The position numbers and the translations under genes were made by a program. From an uncultured Christensenellaceae bacterium (GTDB lineage: Bacteria; Bacillota; Clostridia; Christensenellales; Pumilibacteraceae): 64,000 bases of DNA. Positions 26,970 through 35,465 of this stretch are shown one piece after another. Position 1 is the first letter of the stretch. Each line of letters begins with the position of its first letter. Location: the NCBI GenBank assembly GCA_910587455.1, contig CAJULK010000005.1:58335-122334 (forward strand). The letters are read 5' to 3'. The notes below the pieces were generated by a model. The model ran no database searches, was not told where the DNA came from, and was given only the letters and a program-made list of their open reading frames with translations.

Positions 26970-26998
26970 ATTATACAACGCGTACGCGGTTTTGTCAA
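26970..26998 (-). promoter_or_regulatory. promoter of the RNA methyltransferase gene
   Basis: Minus strand: TTGACA (26993-26998), 17 bp, TATAAT (26970-26975), then CTCGGT and the ATG. It stands back to back with the tRNA-Ala promoter. Confidence 0.88.
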
Positions 26999-27017
26999 TA
27001 AACTTGGAGTCAAACAG

Positions 27018-27046
27018 TTGACAAGCCGACGCGCTTATGATAAAAT
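27018..27046 (+). promoter_or_regulatory. promoter of tRNA-Ala
   Basis: TTGACA (27018-27023), 17 bp, TAAAAT (27041-27046), 60 bp before the mature tRNA 5' end. Confidence 0.75.
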
Positions 27047-27106
27047 GATTAGGCTTCTAAGCGAGACGAAATCAATCGGAAGCGGCAAAACCATATATGC
27101 CCGCGT

Positions 27107-27182
27107 GGGGGTATAGCTCAGTTGGTAGAGCGCTTGAATGGCATTCAAGAGGTCAGCGGTTCGAACCCGCTTATCTCCACCA
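27107..27182 (+). tRNA. tRNA-Ala (GGC)
   Basis: The 76-nt sequence folds as a complete cloverleaf: acceptor GGGGGTA with TATCTCC, D arm GCTC/GAGC, anticodon stem CTTGA/TCAAG around ATGGCAT (anticodon GGC), and T arm AGCGG/CCGCT around TTCGAAC. The CCA end is encoded. It marks the left border of an AT-rich stretch that holds a palindrome and mobile-type genes. Confidence 0.96.
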
Positions 27183-27188
27183 AACAGT

Positions 27189-27240
27189 AACTATCCGAAC
27201 CTTTATGTTAGTATAAAGGGCGTTCGGGTAGTTTTTTATT
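27189..27240 (+). terminator. terminator of tRNA-Ala
   Basis: AACTATCCGAAC (27189-27200) pairs with GTTCGGGTAGTT (27222-27233), one G-T pair, followed by TTTTTATTT. Confidence 0.92.
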
Positions 27241-27261
27241 TAACGGAATAGTAATAGAAAT

Positions 27262-27308
27262 CAAAAACAGACGCTTCGTACCTTATATGACGAATGCGTC
27301 TATTTTTA
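27262..27308. terminator. second hairpin, probably a bidirectional terminator
   Basis: AGACGC-TTCGT (27269-27279) pairs with ACGAA-T-GCGTCT (27290-27301), flanked by CAAAAAC on the left and ATTTTTA on the right, so a T-run follows the stem on either strand. Confidence 0.65.
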
Positions 27309-27331
27309 TGCTGTGATTATTTCTCACGCCA

Positions 27332-27581
27332 TCCGAATTTATTGCCTTTTCGGCTGGTGTGGTTAGCACAGCTAAAAACCGATGTCAACGCGCGAAAAAT
27401 TTTGCGGAGAATATGTAGTGTAGCAAAAGTCGAGTTCTTAATTGAACTTGACTTTTGCTTTGTATGCAAATTTTTTCGCTGTGGTCGTTGACATCGGTCA
27501 ATCGGGATTTGAAACAGTCTTTCATTTTAGCTTTTACCCGTGCTCTGTTTTGTTGTTGCCGAAAAGGCAATATAAATTCGG
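27332..27581. repeat. 250-bp nested palindrome next to tRNA-Ala
   Basis: Five sets of inverted arms are nested about one centre near 27440. The outer arms are 27333-27354 and 27558-27581, identical apart from a 2-nt gap. Inside are AGCAC/GTGCT with AGCTAAAA (27370-27377) and TTTTAGCT (27525-27532), then ACCGATGTCAACG (27378-27390) and CGTTGACATCGGT (27486-27498). Next come 27392-27405 with 27466-27479 (one mismatch), and innermost 27422-27437 with 27444-27459 (one mismatch) around TTAATT. The whole block can fold into one long imperfect hairpin. Its right edge overlaps the GGAGG site of the next gene. It could be a MITE, a replication or transfer site, or a structured leader RNA. Confidence 0.8.
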
Positions 27582-27594
27582 AGGTAAAAACCTA

Positions 27595-27864
27595 ATGAAA
27601 AACCAAGTGCAAAATGAAAACGAGATAAGAGATTGTCTGTTGTTCTCGGAGTTCGAAATGAGCGATGTCGATTATGACGTAACGTTCGACATTGTGGATA
27701 TCGACTTCTTCTATGAAACCGTTACGGTAGCAATAACGGATAACGGCAGAATTACCCAAGACACGTTCCAGCTCATGAAAGACCAAGACGGTAGATGCTA
27801 TTTCGAATACGGCAGGTTCTACGAAAAGAAAGTATATATCGACGACTTCAACGAGGTGATCTGA
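27595..27864 (+). CDS. small acidic protein upstream of a sigma-like gene
   Basis: This 89-residue protein, MKNQVQNENEIRDCL onward, is acidic with many aromatic residues (DVDYDVTFDIVDIDFFYETV). I know no family for it. The start is set by GGAGG at 27580-27584, 10 nt upstream; that site overlaps the right arm of the nested palindrome. Its stop lies 1 nt before the next ATG, so the pair is coupled. Two-gene units of a short acidic protein plus a sigma-like protein occur in integrative elements of gut Bacillota, but that comparison is from memory and not decisive. Confidence 0.7.
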   Translation: MKNQVQNENEIRDCLLFSEFEMSDVDYDVTFDIVDIDFFYETVTVAITDNGRITQDTFQLMKDQDGRCYFEYGRFYEKKVYIDDFNEVI

Positions 27865-27865
27865 A

Positions 27866-28489
27866 ATGAGCAATAACAGAATCTTTAATTTCAGTGTTCT
27901 CGACGAAACAATTTCTCCCGATAATGTAATAGCAATATCCGAGATAGTAGCATTTACTCAAACGCGCTTTCTAATAGGCTATATAGGAATCCGTATGCAA
28001 AAGATGTATGCCGATTTGTACGCAGACATAAAACATAAGAACGATATAAACCACATATTCAGTGATGGTTACGATATGGTACACGAGGGAGTATTATTCT
28101 TATGCGAACATTACGGCGAACATATACACGATGTTATAGGTGTCAACAAGAAAGGCAAACAAGTAACGCTTCGAATGATGTGCATCAAAAAGATGATGAA
28201 TCTTATAAATAGAAAATCAAGCGATTATTACCGCAATAAATGTGTAGATAGTTTAGCGCCGGAAGATGAGCCGTTGATTGAACTCAAAGAAGAAGTCGAT
28301 TACGACTATTCTCAATGCGACGAAATAGTGAAAAATCTTAACTTGACGGACAATATGCGCACCGCACTCGAATGTCGAATGGCAGGTTTGAGTTATCCCG
28401 AAATAGGTCGAATACTTGGTAGAGTGCAATCCACTGTTTACGAATATTTCGTTAAAATGCGTCAGAGATATATGGCAATATACGGATAA
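27866..28489 (+). CDS. sigma-70-like HTH protein
   Basis: The 207-residue protein has a C-terminal region-4-type HTH: NLTDNMRTALECRMAGLSYPEIGRILGRVQSTVYEYFVKMRQR, with the LSYPEIGRILGRVQSTV recognition core. The N-terminal two thirds has an all-helical pattern (VHEGVLFLCEHYGEHIHDVI, then KKMMNLINRKSSDYYR), in the place where sigma region 2 would lie, though the region-2 sequence is divergent. It may be a sigma factor of a mobile element or a phage-like late regulator. It is coupled to the small gene before it through GAGGTG inside that gene's end. Composition is AT-rich. Confidence 0.65.
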   Translation: MSNNRIFNFSVLDETISPDNVIAISEIVAFTQTRFLIGYIGIRMQKMYADLYADIKHKNDINHIFSDGYDMVHEGVLFLCEHYGEHIHDVIGVNKKGKQVTLRMMCIKKMMNLINRKSSDYYRNKCVDSLAPEDEPLIELKEEVDYDYSQCDEIVKNLNLTDNMRTALECRMAGLSYPEIGRILGRVQSTVYEYFVKMRQRYMAIYG

Positions 28490-28511
28490 ACAACACCAGC
28501 TACTAACCCAT

Positions 28512-30152
28512 TCAAAAAGATATTAGCCAACGCATTTCGGCATATCGGTCAGTTAATGCTTTCATTCTCGTCAACTGTTGACCGATTTTCTTCATATCGG
28601 ATACCGTCATATTAGTATTACATAATAAGCCTACCAAGCTTACCCCTATAGATAAACAATATTCGCGCATTTCGCTCACGCGCTCATCAGTACCTTTTGC
28701 TTGCTCTTGGAGTTTACCGATATCAAAAGTATTTGTAATATCCGGATATTTTGAAAGCAATCGATTGACTCCCAATTTCCAATAATAAGCGTCGGAAATA
28801 TAATCGATCAAATACTGATTTGCATACATAACCGCCTCGGCATCAAAATCCTCCGCATTTTGCATACGTTGTATTTTTTCTAACATCTCATTGCACTTCT
28901 TCACTTTGACTTCTATATCATTCGCCAACAACAGCATATAGTTTGCCATATTATTTACATCAAACATTTCTTGAGAGCTATCTATTTTAACTCTATCTAT
29001 TTTGAAATCGCTTTCGCCAAGCTTCAATTCGTAACATTCAATATTGCCTTCATTACAAACATCTAATAATAACTGTTTGCATAAAGGATCGACATTTACC
29101 CCAAACGTGATCGACTTGATTTTAGGAATTTCAATAAAATTATGTTTATTGGGCTCAGATACGGGACAAATAAATCTCCATTCTTTTTCGTACTCCCAAA
29201 CAGTATCTTTAACACACAGATAATCAATAATATTGAATAAATTAAAATCGCACTGGACAAATTGATATTCGCCTTGTTCACTCTTTTTAACGGATGCTAC
29301 GCCGAAATCTTTTAATGCGATTGTCGGACGTTTCTTTGAATACTTTACAGACTTCAAAATTGTAGTGATTTGACTAACATCACTAAAATCATATTCGACG
29401 CAAATACCGGAATATGAATTAGCGTAATGCGACCACATCAAAGCATTATCCCACCCACTGACGCTAAAACAAGAGACGTTGATTGTAGACAAAAAATGCT
29501 TGAATAACGGAATATATTTAGTATCCCGTATCTCGATTATTTGTCTTTTAACTGCGTCGAATTTTTCTTTTGATCCTAACAATTCATTTATATTATCTTC
29601 AGTAATATCTACATCTTCTAGTTTACCGATTAGCAAACCAAACTGTTGATATACTTGTTTCGGGAAAACACCTTTAAGCATTTTGGGTAATTTTGCATAA
29701 ATCTGAGAATGAAATGATCGAAAGAAGTCATAATACGACAAATGCTCTTTATGCATAGCCTTTTTCATCAACAAGATTTGTTTCTTAAGATCGTTTAACG
29801 CTATGATTAATTGTGTAAATTCGCCCAATAAATCAAACTTAACGACAAAACCGATAATACTTTTTAATTCATCGCTTGCATCAAAAACATTTAGTACAAG
29901 GTCGATTAGCTCATCGTATAGTTTATCTTCCGAAAAACCGATTTTCGAATCAAACGGATCGTTCATATTTAATGGGGTTTGCGCGTAAACAACACGATGA
30001 CGAATATTCTCAATGTCATAAACGGTGAAATCATCTCGACGACAAGGACGGTATTGGTAAAATAACCCTCCGGCTTTCTTAACTGCTTTTTGTGTATGTA
30101 AAACATGCTCTAAAATTTGTGCAGAAAAATCCTGATTTTCTATTGTGTTCAT
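28512..30152 (-). CDS. DUF2971-family protein
   Basis: The 546-residue protein starts at MNTIENQDFSAQIL, with GGAG 9 nt upstream. The central region (about 25-370) matches the DUF2971 pattern: a start like YQYRPCRRDDF, NMNDPFDSKIGF (about 67), CFSVSGWDNALMWSHYANSYSGICVEYD (about 230-258) and VWEYEKEWRFICP (about 317). The C-terminal 180 residues are helical and specific to this protein. DUF2971 proteins have no agreed function but recur in defence islands and beside mobile genes. AT-rich, single gene with a perfect promoter and a leader of about 50 nt. It is convergent with the sigma-like gene. Confidence 0.8.
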   Translation of the reverse strand: MNTIENQDFSAQILEHVLHTQKAVKKAGGLFYQYRPCRRDDFTVYDIENIRHRVVYAQTPLNMNDPFDSKIGFSEDKLYDELIDLVLNVFDASDELKSIIGFVVKFDLLGEFTQLIIALNDLKKQILLMKKAMHKEHLSYYDFFRSFHSQIYAKLPKMLKGVFPKQVYQQFGLLIGKLEDVDITEDNINELLGSKEKFDAVKRQIIEIRDTKYIPLFKHFLSTINVSCFSVSGWDNALMWSHYANSYSGICVEYDFSDVSQITTILKSVKYSKKRPTIALKDFGVASVKKSEQGEYQFVQCDFNLFNIIDYLCVKDTVWEYEKEWRFICPVSEPNKHNFIEIPKIKSITFGVNVDPLCKQLLLDVCNEGNIECYELKLGESDFKIDRVKIDSSQEMFDVNNMANYMLLLANDIEVKVKKCNEMLEKIQRMQNAEDFDAEAVMYANQYLIDYISDAYYWKLGVNRLLSKYPDITNTFDIGKLQEQAKGTDERVSEMREYCLSIGVSLVGLLCNTNMTVSDMKKIGQQLTRMKALTDRYAEMRWLISF

Positions 30153-30209
30153 ATAATTTATCTCCAAAAGTAAACTTAATGTTAAAAAATCGATAAGGCT
30201 TTTTATTAG

Positions 30210-30238
30210 ATTATACAGCAATTCTATACGATTGTCAA
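30210..30238 (-). promoter_or_regulatory. promoter of the DUF2971 gene
   Basis: Minus strand: TTGACA (30233-30238), 17 bp, TATAAT (30210-30215). Confidence 0.85.
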
Positions 30239-30329
30239 GATGCGATTATTCACTTTTCAATGTGCGAAAATATATATTCCGACTGCCTTGGAAATAGACA
30301 GTTAGTTATGTTTTAAGCCCGCTTTGAGT

Positions 30330-30982
30330 TTACGGCGTGCGCTTGTTCTCGTCCGCACCCTCTATCCTGTCATACGCTTCGGCGCTCTTGCCGAGTACCG
30401 GCTCGCCGAATGCGAAAAAATCGAAATCGCTCGATTCGGTTGCGGCAGTCAGGGTATGCGGCGCCGTCTTATACCATTAACATTGGCAAATTCGCCCGAA
30501 ACGCCGGTATTGTTCCACAGCGGTATGATCGGTTTTTCCCAATTATATGAATTCCATTCGAAGGTGCGCGTCTGAACGAAATCTGGATTGGACAGCGTAA
30601 CGGTGTATCTCGCGCCCTGAGCGTCATTTTCGCCGTATCCGTAATAATCGGCAACGATGCTGTCGTTGACGAACATATATAGAAATATTCGCCGTGCGCG
30701 CTGCCGCTATCTTGACGGAATCTTCATAGCACTTTTGAATGTCGCGAAAATCTTCGACGTTCCTAATGAACGCGCCCGCATTGCCGTCCCAATAGAAATT
30801 GCCGACAAAGTTATGCGCGTACGCAATGTTGGCTATGCGATATTGCTGTTGCTACCGCGGCGCATCTCCATTGCGAGCCTGCGGCGGCTGTTACTTTCGT
30901 TTTCGGCAATATGGGCAAAGCCTATTACCGCGTTTTCGTCAAGATCGGCAAGCGTGAAAATCGCTTCCGCAGAAATTAACAT
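30330..30982 (-). pseudogene. decayed gene(s) in at least four frame segments
   Basis: Coding-like minus-strand segments follow one another with frameshifts and stops. The first starts MLISAEAIFTLADLDENAVI (30982) and ends at a TAG after about 48 residues. The second contains AHNFVGNFYWDGNAGAFIRN. The third is VNDSIVADYYGYGENDAQGA on through WNNTGVSGEFANVNG. The last is TESSDFDFFAFGEPVLGKSA to a TAA at 30330. The first piece faintly recalls the start of a GNAT acetyltransferase; the others I do not recognise. Base composition is that of the core genome, so this is a lost resident gene, possibly two, beside the AT-rich insert. Confidence 0.6.
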
Positions 30983-31160
30983 TGAAAATCCCCAAATATA
31001 GCGCACGAGTCACATATTATCTGTGTATACACGCATTGCAAAATGTAACCTTTTTTGTCTTATATGGCGGAATATCGACCGTGGAGCCGTAAAGTATTTT
31101 TAATTTCGGAGGACGAGATGATAAAATATCACAAGACAGAAACATTCGAAAGGAGCTATC

Positions 31161-32357
31161 ATGAACGTTTTCAAAATACTGTATTGTCGGACGTTTCAAT
31201 TTGTTTTTAAGGTTGCCATACCCATACTGCCGTACAGGCGTCCACAAATTTTGCAATCGGTAGAAGCCGCTGCGGACAAGCTGCACGCGCTCGGCAGTAA
31301 GCGCGTATTCATCGTAACGGACGCGGGAGTACGCGACGCGGGTCTTTGTGACCGATTCGTTTCGGCGCTAGGCAAAAACGGCATAGACAATATCATTTAC
31401 GACAAGACTATGCCAAACCCTACCGTCGCCGCCGTAGAGGACGCGAGAAACGAATATGTAACGGCGGGGTGCGACGCTATCGCTGCGATCGGCGGCGGAA
31501 GCGCGATGGATCTTGCAAAAGCGTGCGGCGCACGCATCGTCCGCCCCAAAAAGAACCTTAACAAAATGGCGGGACTGCTGCACGTTCGCAAAAGACTGCC
31601 GCCGCTTTTTGCCGTTCCCACAACTGCGGGAACAGGCAGCGAAACCACTATTGCAGCAGTGATAACGGACGGCGAAACTCACCGCAAGTATGCCGTAAAC
31701 GATTTCTCGCTCATCCCGCACTTCGCAGTGCTCGACAGCTCACTTACGATCGGGCTGCCGAAAACGATAACGGCATACACAGGTATGGACGCGCTCACGC
31801 ACGCAGTGGAAGCGTACATAGGCAGATCCACGACAAAGGAAACCCGCGCAAAAGCCGTGGAAGCCGTAAGATTGATACGCGAAAACTTAAAAACGTGCTA
31901 TGACGAACCGTCAAACGCCAATGCGCGCAACAACATGCTGTATGCGGCGCATTATGCAGGCATAGCGTTTACGAAAAGCTACGTCGGATACGTTCACGCC
32001 GTAGCGCACAGTCTGAGCGGCAGATACGGACTTCCGCACGGGCTGACGTGCGCGGTGCTTCTTCCCGTTGTTCTCGAAAGCTATGGGAAACGCACGTACA
32101 AAAGACTCGCAAAACTCGCGCGAGCGAGCGGCGTATCGACGGCAAAAAACAACGCCGACGCCGCCGAGGAATTTATTTCGTTCGTATACGGCATGAACGA
32201 GTATCTCGGAATACCCAAAGGTTTTTCCGAGATAGAAGAAACCGACGTGCCGCAAATGGCAAAATACGCCGATAAGGAAGGAAATCCGCTCTACCCCGTT
32301 CCCAAGCTGTACGGAAGAAAGGAGCTAGAAAAAATTTATTACAAGGTGAAATTATGA
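31161..32357 (+). CDS. iron-containing alcohol dehydrogenase
   Basis: The 398-residue protein belongs to the Fe-ADH (type III) family, which interconverts alcohols and aldehydes with NAD(P). The NAD-binding GGGSAMDLAKA (about 111) is present, as are PTTAGTGSETT (about 153) and the metal ligands in GMDALTHAVEAYIG (Asp and His) and HAVAHSLSGRYGLPHGLTCA (two His). The start has AAAGGAG 6 nt upstream. A hydrophobic N-terminal stretch (residues 9-24) precedes the domain and is not usual. It overlaps the aldehyde dehydrogenase by 4 nt, so the two enzymes act as a pair in aldehyde and alcohol turnover. The physiological substrate is unknown. Confidence 0.92.
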   Translation: MNVFKILYCRTFQFVFKVAIPILPYRRPQILQSVEAAADKLHALGSKRVFIVTDAGVRDAGLCDRFVSALGKNGIDNIIYDKTMPNPTVAAVEDARNEYVTAGCDAIAAIGGGSAMDLAKACGARIVRPKKNLNKMAGLLHVRKRLPPLFAVPTTAGTGSETTIAAVITDGETHRKYAVNDFSLIPHFAVLDSSLTIGLPKTITAYTGMDALTHAVEAYIGRSTTKETRAKAVEAVRLIRENLKTCYDEPSNANARNNMLYAAHYAGIAFTKSYVGYVHAVAHSLSGRYGLPHGLTCAVLLPVVLESYGKRTYKRLAKLARASGVSTAKNNADAAEEFISFVYGMNEYLGIPKGFSEIEETDVPQMAKYADKEGNPLYPVPKLYGRKELEKIYYKVKL

Positions 32358-33715
32358 TAGCAAACATTATAAACGCGCAACGCGAATACTTTGCGGCGCA
32401 CAAAACGCTCGATGTAAAGACACGACTCGCGTACTTAAAGAGCCTTAAACGCGAAATACGCGAAAGGACCGCCGACATAGCCGCGGCGCTCAAATCCGAT
32501 CTCGGAAAATCACCGTCCGAATCGTACTTGTCCGAAATAGGCATGGTGCTCGAGGACCTCGGGTTTCACGTCAAACACCTTAAAAGCTGGACAAAACCGA
32601 AGCGCAGGAAATCGCCGCTCGCGCAGTTCCCGTCCAAAAGCTATATTATGCCGTCGCCGTACGGCAACACTCTTATAATTTCGCCGTGGAACTATCCTTT
32701 TCTTTTGTCCATGCAGCCGCTCGTCGGGGCAATCGCCGCAGGCAATACCGTCCTGCTAAAACCGTCGCGAAGTTCCGCCGCCACGAGCGCGGTTATTAAC
32801 GAGATTTTGGAACGCGTATTCCCGCAAGAACTCGCGGCGTGCGCGTACGGCACCGACGGAATAAACGACGAAGTTCTCGCCAATAAGTTCGACTATATTT
32901 TCTTTACCGGCGGCAAAGACGTAGGCAAAAAAGTGTACCGCGCTGCGAGCGAATACCTTACGCCCGTAACGCTCGAGCTCGGCGGCAAAAGCCCCGCGGT
33001 TATTGACCGCACGGCGAAGATCGACCTTGCGGCAAAGCGCGTCGTTTTCGGCAAGTTTCTAAACGTCGGACAGACTTGCGTCGCGCCCGACTATGCCGTA
33101 GTGCACGAGAGCGTTGCGGAACGGTTTGTGGAATGTCTTAAAAAACACATCGCAAAACTCTACCCCCGCGCGCTCGAAAACGACGAATACGGAAAGATCA
33201 TCAGCGAACGGCATTTCGAGCGGGTCAAGGATCTAATTTGCGGCAACGTGGTATGCGGCGGAAACTATTCGGCGGCGACTCAAAAGATCGAGCCGACCGT
33301 CATATTCCCAGCAAGCCTCGACGATCCCGCGATGCGCGAGGAAATATTCGGACCGATACTGCCCGTGCTGACGTACAAAACAGACGAAGAACTTTTCGAA
33401 ATTTTGGACAAAAACCCTACTCCGCTCGCGTTCTATCTTTTTACTTCCAAAAAGAAAGCCGAACGATATATTCTGCCGCGCGTGCGCTTCGGCGGGGGCT
33501 GCGTAAACGACACCGTTATACATATAGCGTCGTCGCTTATCCCGTTTGGCGGCGTCGGAAGCTCGGGGATCGGGAGCTATCACGGCAAAAAGAGTTTCGA
33601 AACATTTTCGCACATGAAATCGGTGCTCAAAAAGTCGAACGCGATCGATCTTCCCATTCGCTACACGCCGTATACGAAATCCAAGGACAAAATGATACGC
33701 TTCTTTATGAAGTAA
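32354..33715 (+). CDS. aldehyde dehydrogenase (class 3 type)
   Basis: The 453-residue protein is an NAD(P)-dependent aldehyde dehydrogenase of the short class 3/YwdH group. Motifs: SPWNYPFLLSMQPL with the conserved Asn (about 112), FTGGKDVGKKV, catalytic Glu in LELGGKSPAVI (about 210), catalytic Cys in NVGQTCVAPDY (about 244), and EEIFGPILPVL (about 332). The C-terminus is basic and carries aromatic residues (KSKDKMIRFFMK), as in the members that associate with membranes and oxidise fatty aldehydes. Coupled to the Fe-ADH by an ATGA overlap. Confidence 0.93.
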   Translation: MIANIINAQREYFAAHKTLDVKTRLAYLKSLKREIRERTADIAAALKSDLGKSPSESYLSEIGMVLEDLGFHVKHLKSWTKPKRRKSPLAQFPSKSYIMPSPYGNTLIISPWNYPFLLSMQPLVGAIAAGNTVLLKPSRSSAATSAVINEILERVFPQELAACAYGTDGINDEVLANKFDYIFFTGGKDVGKKVYRAASEYLTPVTLELGGKSPAVIDRTAKIDLAAKRVVFGKFLNVGQTCVAPDYAVVHESVAERFVECLKKHIAKLYPRALENDEYGKIISERHFERVKDLICGNVVCGGNYSAATQKIEPTVIFPASLDDPAMREEIFGPILPVLTYKTDEELFEILDKNPTPLAFYLFTSKKKAERYILPRVRFGGGCVNDTVIHIASSLIPFGGVGSSGIGSYHGKKSFETFSHMKSVLKKSNAIDLPIRYTPYTKSKDKMIRFFMK

Positions 33716-33759
33716 AAACGTGCATTACGAAATTTTTTCGGCTAAGCGGTCAAAAACGG

Positions 33760-33788
33760 TTGCAAAATGCTTTGGTCTATGGTATAAT
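33760..33788 (+). promoter_or_regulatory. promoter of tRNA-Glu
   Basis: TTGCAA (33760-33765), 17 bp, TATAAT (33783-33788), 12 bp before the mature 5' end. Confidence 0.85.
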
Positions 33789-33800
33789 CATTTAGGTTTT

Positions 33801-33875
33801 GCCGCTATAGTCTAGAGGTTAGGACGTTGGCCTCTCACGCCGAAGACCCGGGTTCGATTCCCGGTGGCGGTGCCA
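33801..33875 (+). tRNA. tRNA-Glu (CTC)
   Basis: The 75-nt cloverleaf has acceptor GCCGCTA with TGGCGGT (G-U pairs at both ends), D arm GTCT/GGAC, anticodon stem TTGGC/GCCGA around CTCTCAC (anticodon CTC), T arm CCGGG/CCCGG, discriminator G and an encoded CCA. CTC reads only GAG, so a second tRNA-Glu (TTC) must exist elsewhere in the genome. Confidence 0.93.
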
Positions 33876-33917
33876 CAAAACGAATCGGAACGTTTGTTTC
33901 GATTCGTTTTGTTTTTA
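33876..33917 (+). terminator. terminator of tRNA-Glu
   Basis: CAAAACGAATCG (33876-33887) pairs perfectly with CGATTCGTTTTG (33900-33911), followed by TTTTTA. Confidence 0.93.
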
Positions 33918-34034
33918 CGAAGGCATAGATATTCTCGAATATTCCGCATGATTTCGCGGCTTCGGAATAGCCGCATGCAAAAAAGAACAGTCCGCAAATG
34001 CACTCCCGTAGAAAACCTAAAACTTAATTATAAT

Positions 34035-34061
34035 ATAAAAGGCGCGGCTTCACGCCGCGCC
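34035..34061 (-). terminator. terminator of the tig-clpP-clpX operon
   Basis: On the minus strand GGCGCGGC (34061-34054) pairs with GCCGCGCC (34048-34041) around a 5-nt loop, followed by TTTTAT. It lies 86 bp after the clpX stop; the bases between hold only a small GGATT/AATCC hairpin and no gene that I can see. Confidence 0.85.
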
Positions 34062-34146
34062 CGATCATTTTTAATCTGAGGATTACCAAATCCCCCTATG
34101 GGAACTACGGTAAAAGACAGTCTTTTTATTTTGTGTTTATCGCTGT

Positions 34147-35442
34147 TTACGCCGCGTCTTTGACGATCTTGGGCGGTTTGCCGTCGTGTATCGTTTCGGC
34201 GGTTATAATGACCTTTTTGATGGTCTTATCGGACGGTACGGAGTACATTACATCGAGAATCGCGTTTTCGACGATCGTTCTGAGTCCGCGCGCGCCCGTA
34301 TGCAGCGCGATCGCTTTGTCCGCTATCGCCGACAGCGCGCTCTCGTCGAACTCGAGCTGAACTCCGTCGAGATCCAACAGCTTTACGTACTGCTTGACTA
34401 TGGCGTTTTTGGGTTCGGTAAGCACGCGAACAAGGTCTTCCGATTTAAGATCCTTGAGCGCTACCGTGACGGGAACGCGCCCGACAAGCTCGGGGATCAG
34501 TCCGAACTTTATAAGATCCTGCGGCTGAACCTGAGGGAGTATCGTATCGGGATCGGTCTTTTCGCTGTGCGTAGCATTGCCGAAACCTATGCGCGTTTTG
34601 CCGAGTCTGTCCGAAACTATCTTGTCGAGACCTACGAACGCACCGCCGAGAATAAACAGCACGTTTGTCGTGTCCATATGGATAAACTCCTGCTGCGGGT
34701 GCTTTCTTCCGCCGTTGGGCGGGATGCTCGACACAGTGCTCTCTATGATCTTGAGAAGCGATTGCTGAACGCCCTCGCCCGATACGTCGCGGGTTATGGA
34801 AACGTTTTCGCTCTTGCGCGCTATCTTATCTACTTCGTCTATATATATGATCCCGCGCTCGGCTGCGGCGATGTCGTAATCGGCGTTCTTTATGAGCCGG
34901 AGAAGAATGTTTTCTACGTCCTCGCCGACATACCCCGCTTCGGTGAGCGTCGTCGCATCCACCATTGCGAACGGAACTTTGAGTATTTTGGAAAGCGTTT
35001 GCGCAAGCAAAGTCTTACCGCAACCGGACGGACCGAACATGAGTATATTGCTCTTATTAAGCTCGACGTCGCCCGAAACGTTGCGCTCGGCAACGGTGCG
35101 CTCGTCGTCGCGGCCGCGCGACATACCCGACACATTGCGCAGGTTGTAATTGACGCGCTTATAGTGATTATACACCGCAACCGACAGCACGCGCTTGGCC
35201 TCGTCCTGTCCGATAATATATTTATCGAGCTCCGCTTTGAGCTGCTCGGGCGGCAAGAGCGCCACCTTATCGGCAACGGGCGCACGCGACTGATCGTCCA
35301 GCTGCTTGCGGCAAATCGCCACACATTCGTTACAAATATAGATGTTGTCACCGGGCGCGGCTATAAGGTGCTCGACTTTTTCCTCGGGCTTACCGCAAAA
35401 CGAGCAATGCGGCTCGTCGTGTCCGACAGTCTTTTTTGCCAT
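34147..35442 (-). CDS. clpX: ClpXP protease ATPase subunit ClpX
   Basis: ClpX unfolds substrates and feeds them to ClpP. The 431-residue protein has the N-terminal zinc-binding domain with Cys pairs in CSFCG (about 17) and CNECV (about 38), Walker A GPSGCGKTLLAQ (about 131), Walker B GIIYIDEVDKIA (about 193), the IGF-type ClpP-contact loop as KTRIGFG (about 282), and sensor motifs near GARGLRTIVE. The start has AGGAGAG about 11 nt upstream. It is the last gene of tig-clpP-clpX. Confidence 0.97.
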   Translation of the reverse strand: MAKKTVGHDEPHCSFCGKPEEKVEHLIAAPGDNIYICNECVAICRKQLDDQSRAPVADKVALLPPEQLKAELDKYIIGQDEAKRVLSVAVYNHYKRVNYNLRNVSGMSRGRDDERTVAERNVSGDVELNKSNILMFGPSGCGKTLLAQTLSKILKVPFAMVDATTLTEAGYVGEDVENILLRLIKNADYDIAAAERGIIYIDEVDKIARKSENVSITRDVSGEGVQQSLLKIIESTVSSIPPNGGRKHPQQEFIHMDTTNVLFILGGAFVGLDKIVSDRLGKTRIGFGNATHSEKTDPDTILPQVQPQDLIKFGLIPELVGRVPVTVALKDLKSEDLVRVLTEPKNAIVKQYVKLLDLDGVQLEFDESALSAIADKAIALHTGARGLRTIVENAILDVMYSVPSDKTIKKVIITAETIHDGKPPKIVKDAA

Positions 35443-35465
35443 TAAACGAAAACTCTCCTAAAATT

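Noticed and set aside
30324..30575. Plus-strand open frame opposite the pseudogene
   Set aside because: Its translation is low-complexity Arg/Leu-rich sequence; the minus-strand segments are more protein-like.
27107..31000. attL/attR pair for an integrative element at tRNA-Ala
   Set aside because: I found no second copy of the tRNA 3' sequence within the insert or at its right border, and there is no integrase.
31088..31250. 30-codon frame with GGAGG just upstream of the alcohol dehydrogenase start
   Set aside because: It overlaps the dehydrogenase start region out of frame, has no recognisable product, and the dehydrogenase has its own good ribosome binding site; chance is the simpler explanation.
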